A DNA stretch of 64,000 nucleotides from a bacterium (GTDB lineage Bacteria; Electryoneota; RPQS01), in NCBI GenBank assembly GCA_016702305.1, contig JADJEH010000009.1, positions 1 to 64,000 of the forward strand. The letters run 5' to 3'. Each line of letters opens with the position of its first letter. The stretch's first letter is position 1. Of this stretch, positions 62,367 through 64,000 are shown one piece after another. The position numbers and the translations under genes were made by a program. The notes beneath the pieces are model-generated. The model ran no database searches and was not told where the DNA came from. It saw only the letters and a list, made by a program, of their open reading frames with translations.

Positions 62367-62416
62367 CATTACTCAAAGTTTCGACTCGATTTTCTTCAAA
62401 ATCTGCAATCGAAGAC

Positions 62417-62444
62417 TTGCATTTCGGGCCGACCGTTATTATCT
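62417..62444 (+). promoter_or_regulatory. Candidate promoter of a short transcript
   Basis: TTGCAT (62417-62422) and TTATCT (62439-62444) are spaced by 16 bp. Transcription would start near 62451 and run into the extended SD, micro-ORF and terminator. Confidence 0.4.
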
Positions 62445-62507
62445 TGGCACCAGCCGTTCGGCGTCGGGACGGCCAGTCGGTTTAACGAACCGAGAGGAGG
62501 TGGTCCA

Positions 62508-62540
62508 GTGATATCTAGGCCTATGGGGTGCGCTTCTTAG
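62508..62540 (+). CDS. Micro-ORF of 10 codons behind an extended Shine-Dalgarno
   Basis: GTG at 62508 opens a frame reading VISRPMGCAS then TAG at 62540. It sits 4 nt after GGAGGTGG, so initiation should be efficient. The stop lies in the loop-proximal stem of the hairpin 62527-62546, so translation would disrupt that hairpin. Coding is plausible but unproven. Confidence 0.4.
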   Translation: MISRPMGCAS

Positions 62541-62555
62541 CGCACCGCGGTCTGC

Positions 62556-62592
62556 GCAAGGCTCGGCGATTGTCGAGCCTTGCCTTTTTTTT
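62556..62592 (+). terminator. Strong rho-independent terminator
   Basis: A perfect 10-bp stem (GCAAGGCTCG/CGAGCCTTGC) and 8-nt loop is followed by C and eight T (62585-62592). It lies 15 nt upstream of the DinB-like gene start. Confidence 0.93.
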
Positions 62593-62606
62593 GGGAGTAT
62601 CTCTCG

Positions 62607-63071
62607 ATGATCCGCGAAGAATACATCACCGCCGCTGGCGTGAGCCTCGAACGCTTGGTCCTCTGCGTCCGTGACTTGCCCGACGATCGCTTCGCGCTGC
62701 CCCTCGGCAGCGGCGCCGAGTCCGTGCATGCCCTCTTCGCCGACCTCTCCGCCCGCGCCGAACGCACCGTCCGCGCGCTCGAACTGCTCTATCAGGGTGT
62801 CGATTTCAATGTCGAGACCATGCCCTCGTCTGCGCAGGCCCCCGCCTTCAAGCAGACGTTTGCCAATTTTCGCATCGGCCACACGACCCTGCTCGCGGCT
62901 CTCGAACGTATTCCACTCGCGCGCTTCTCGGCCGACGGTGAACTCCCGCAATGGCTGCTCTCGCACTACCTCGAACCCCTTCAAGACTCCGTCCCCCGCG
63001 TTGAAAGCTGGGCGGGCACTCTCCGCTCAACCGGTCACGCTGGCCCGACCGGCCTCCCCGTGATTCAGTAG
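62607..63071 (+). CDS. DinB-like four-helix protein
   Basis: The 154-residue, mainly helical protein begins MIREEYITAAGVSLERLV. It has LPDDRFALPL, ESVHALFADLSARAERTVRALELL, FRIGHTTLLAALERIP and WLLSHYLEPLQDSVPRVESW. The spacing of His residues on helices and the segment around ADLSARAER resemble DinB/ClbS-type bundles, which often bind metal, but similarity is modest. GGGAG lies 9 nt before ATG 62607, immediately after the terminator T-tract. The frame extends to 62580, into the terminator, and that part is discarded. Confidence 0.55.
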   Translation: MIREEYITAAGVSLERLVLCVRDLPDDRFALPLGSGAESVHALFADLSARAERTVRALELLYQGVDFNVETMPSSAQAPAFKQTFANFRIGHTTLLAALERIPLARFSADGELPQWLLSHYLEPLQDSVPRVESWAGTLRSTGHAGPTGLPVIQ

Positions 63072-63096
63072 CCCATTCATTATCCAACATTTCCGC

Positions 63097-64000
63097 TTGC
63101 GTCTCGCTCTCTGCAATCTCAACCCTACCGTCGGCGCACTGCGTTCCAATGCGGACCGCGTGATTGCCGCCGCGCGCGCAGCCGTCGCCCGGGATTGTGA
63201 ACTCGCGGTCGCAAGCGAACTTGTGCTCGCGGGCTACCCCAGCGAAGACCTCGTCCTCTGGCCCGATTATGTTGAGCAGCAGTGGCAGGAGTTGCAGCGC
63301 ATCGCCCGCGATACGGCGGAGCTAAACCTCTATCTCGCGGTCGGTCTCGCTGTCACCCACGCCGAGAAGATCTACAACTGCGCCGCGCTCGTGCATCACG
63401 GCCATATTCTCGGCGTCGTGCCCAAGCAGCATCTCGCCAGCTACAATGTCTTCTACGAAGGCCGCACCTTCTCGGCGGGCACTCCGGGCGATCTCACTGA
63501 TCATCGCGGCGTTCCCTTTGGCGATCTGGTCTTCGACACTCCCTTCGGCAAACTCGCACTCGAGATTTGTGAAGACCTATGGGTCGAGTGCGGCCCGCTG
63601 CTCTCGCGTGTCGAGCGCGGCGCGCAGCTCTCCGTCAATCTCTCCGCGTCGCCGTGGCGCATCGGCGTCGCCGAAGCCCGCCGTGATCTCCTCCGCGCGC
63701 GATCCCGTGCCGCGGGCATTCCCCTGATCTACGTCAATCAGGTCGGCGCCAACGACAGCTTGATCTTCGACGGGACGTCGCTCGCCGCGCGCAACGGCGA
63801 GCTGATCTTCGAAAGCCCGCGCTGGGTTGAGCAGATTTCGGTGCTCGATCTGCATGCACCCGTTCCGGTCGCGATTCACCCCGACACGCATAGCGCATTT
63901 TTTGACGACCTTAGCGCCGCGCTCGCGCTGGGCATCGCCGACTATTTCGCGAAGACTCGCGCCTTCGACCGCCTCGGGGTGTCGCTCTCCGGCGGCAAAG
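63097..64000 (+). CDS. nadE: Glutamine-dependent NAD+ synthetase, N-terminal part (runs off the window)
   Basis: The open frame encodes the nitrilase-type glutaminase domain. It starts RLALCNLNPTVGAL; the catalytic Glu is in ASELVLAGYPSEDL, Lys in VVPKQHLASYNVFYEGRTF and Cys in LEICEDLW. It continues to the beginning of the synthetase domain, whose ATP-binding P-loop starts at the last residues (SLSGGK). Known: it makes NAD+ from deamido-NAD+ using glutamine-derived ammonia. No ATG fits. TTG 63097 gives the normal N-terminus of the family, although no clear SD precedes it. Confidence 0.92.
   Translation, partial: MRLALCNLNPTVGALRSNADRVIAAARAAVARDCELAVASELVLAGYPSEDLVLWPDYVEQQWQELQRIARDTAELNLYLAVGLAVTHAEKIYNCAALVHHGHILGVVPKQHLASYNVFYEGRTFSAGTPGDLTDHRGVPFGDLVFDTPFGKLALEICEDLWVECGPLLSRVERGAQLSVNLSASPWRIGVAEARRDLLRARSRAAGIPLIYVNQVGANDSLIFDGTSLAARNGELIFESPRWVEQISVLDLHAPVPVAIHPDTHSAFFDDLSAALALGIADYFAKTRAFDRLGVSLSGGK

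Larger units (their letters stand above)
62451..62592 (+). ncRNA. Candidate ~140-nt leader or small RNA with extended Shine-Dalgarno
   Basis: After the candidate promoter comes a small hairpin (TCGGTT/AACCGA, 62477-62493). Then GAGGAGGTGGTCCA (62494-62507) follows, complementary almost throughout to the conserved 16S rRNA 3' end (CACCTCC core plus flank, one G-U pair). A second hairpin (GGTGCGCT/AGCGCACC, 62527-62546) and a strong terminator complete the unit. It could be a free-standing small RNA or the leader of the following gene. Confidence 0.5.

Overview
The window looks like a chromosomal segment of a GC-rich (about 60% by eye) Gram-negative bacterium of the FCB superphylum, probably outside classical Bacteroidota. 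Three things point there: type IX secretion (T9SS) sorting tails of the YPNPFN type, a full-length SprA translocon protein with PorV-like partners, and an alternative complex III (ACIII) operon joined to an A2-type haem-copper oxidase. A Zixibacteria, KSB1 or Electryoneota-like lineage is my inference; no rRNA is present to test it.

Layout. (1) 1-11.6 kb, minus strand: a respiratory operon reading actA-actB-actC-actD-actE, a decayed ORF, actF, a membrane-anchored dihaem cytochrome c, coxB, coxA and a partial ctaA. Together these would oxidise menaquinol and pass electrons through c haems to O2. (2) 12-38.6 kb, minus strand: large exported proteins. They are a heparinase-like protein, a T9SS cargo protein, a TonB-dependent receptor with a PadR regulator, a 4127-residue T9SS cargo with about 35 tandem Ig-like repeats, and an FG-GAP propeller protein. 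(3) 38.8-48 kb: an exported S9 peptidase (plus strand), then on the minus strand two lipoproteins, LolD, a methyltransferase, DUF2141 and DUF1499 proteins, and two paralogous MATE transporters. The upstream MATE gene is preceded by a promoter with a palindromic operator, a 37-codon leader ORF, and a terminator whose 5' arm can alternatively pair with the leader ORF. This looks like an attenuator. (4) 48.4-62.4 kb, plus strand: a T9SS-related block of SprA, a glutaminyl cyclase-like M28 enzyme, Ppx/GppA, two related lipoproteins, an Asp-box propeller protein with a FlgD-like tail, and two PorV/PorQ-like barrels. (5) 62.4-64 kb: a short transcript unit with an extended Shine-Dalgarno, a 10-codon ORF and a strong terminator, then a DinB-like protein and the start of glutamine-dependent NAD+ synthetase.

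The genes fit together as a secretion and cell-surface programme. SprA and PorV-like proteins export cargo such as the 1-kDa-scale and 4127-residue tailed proteins. The glutaminyl cyclase could cap exported proteins whose predicted mature N-terminus is Gln, and several such proteins are encoded here. The strongest regulatory candidate is the MATE leader attenuator. No tRNA, rRNA, CRISPR array, insertion sequence or phage gene was recognised.
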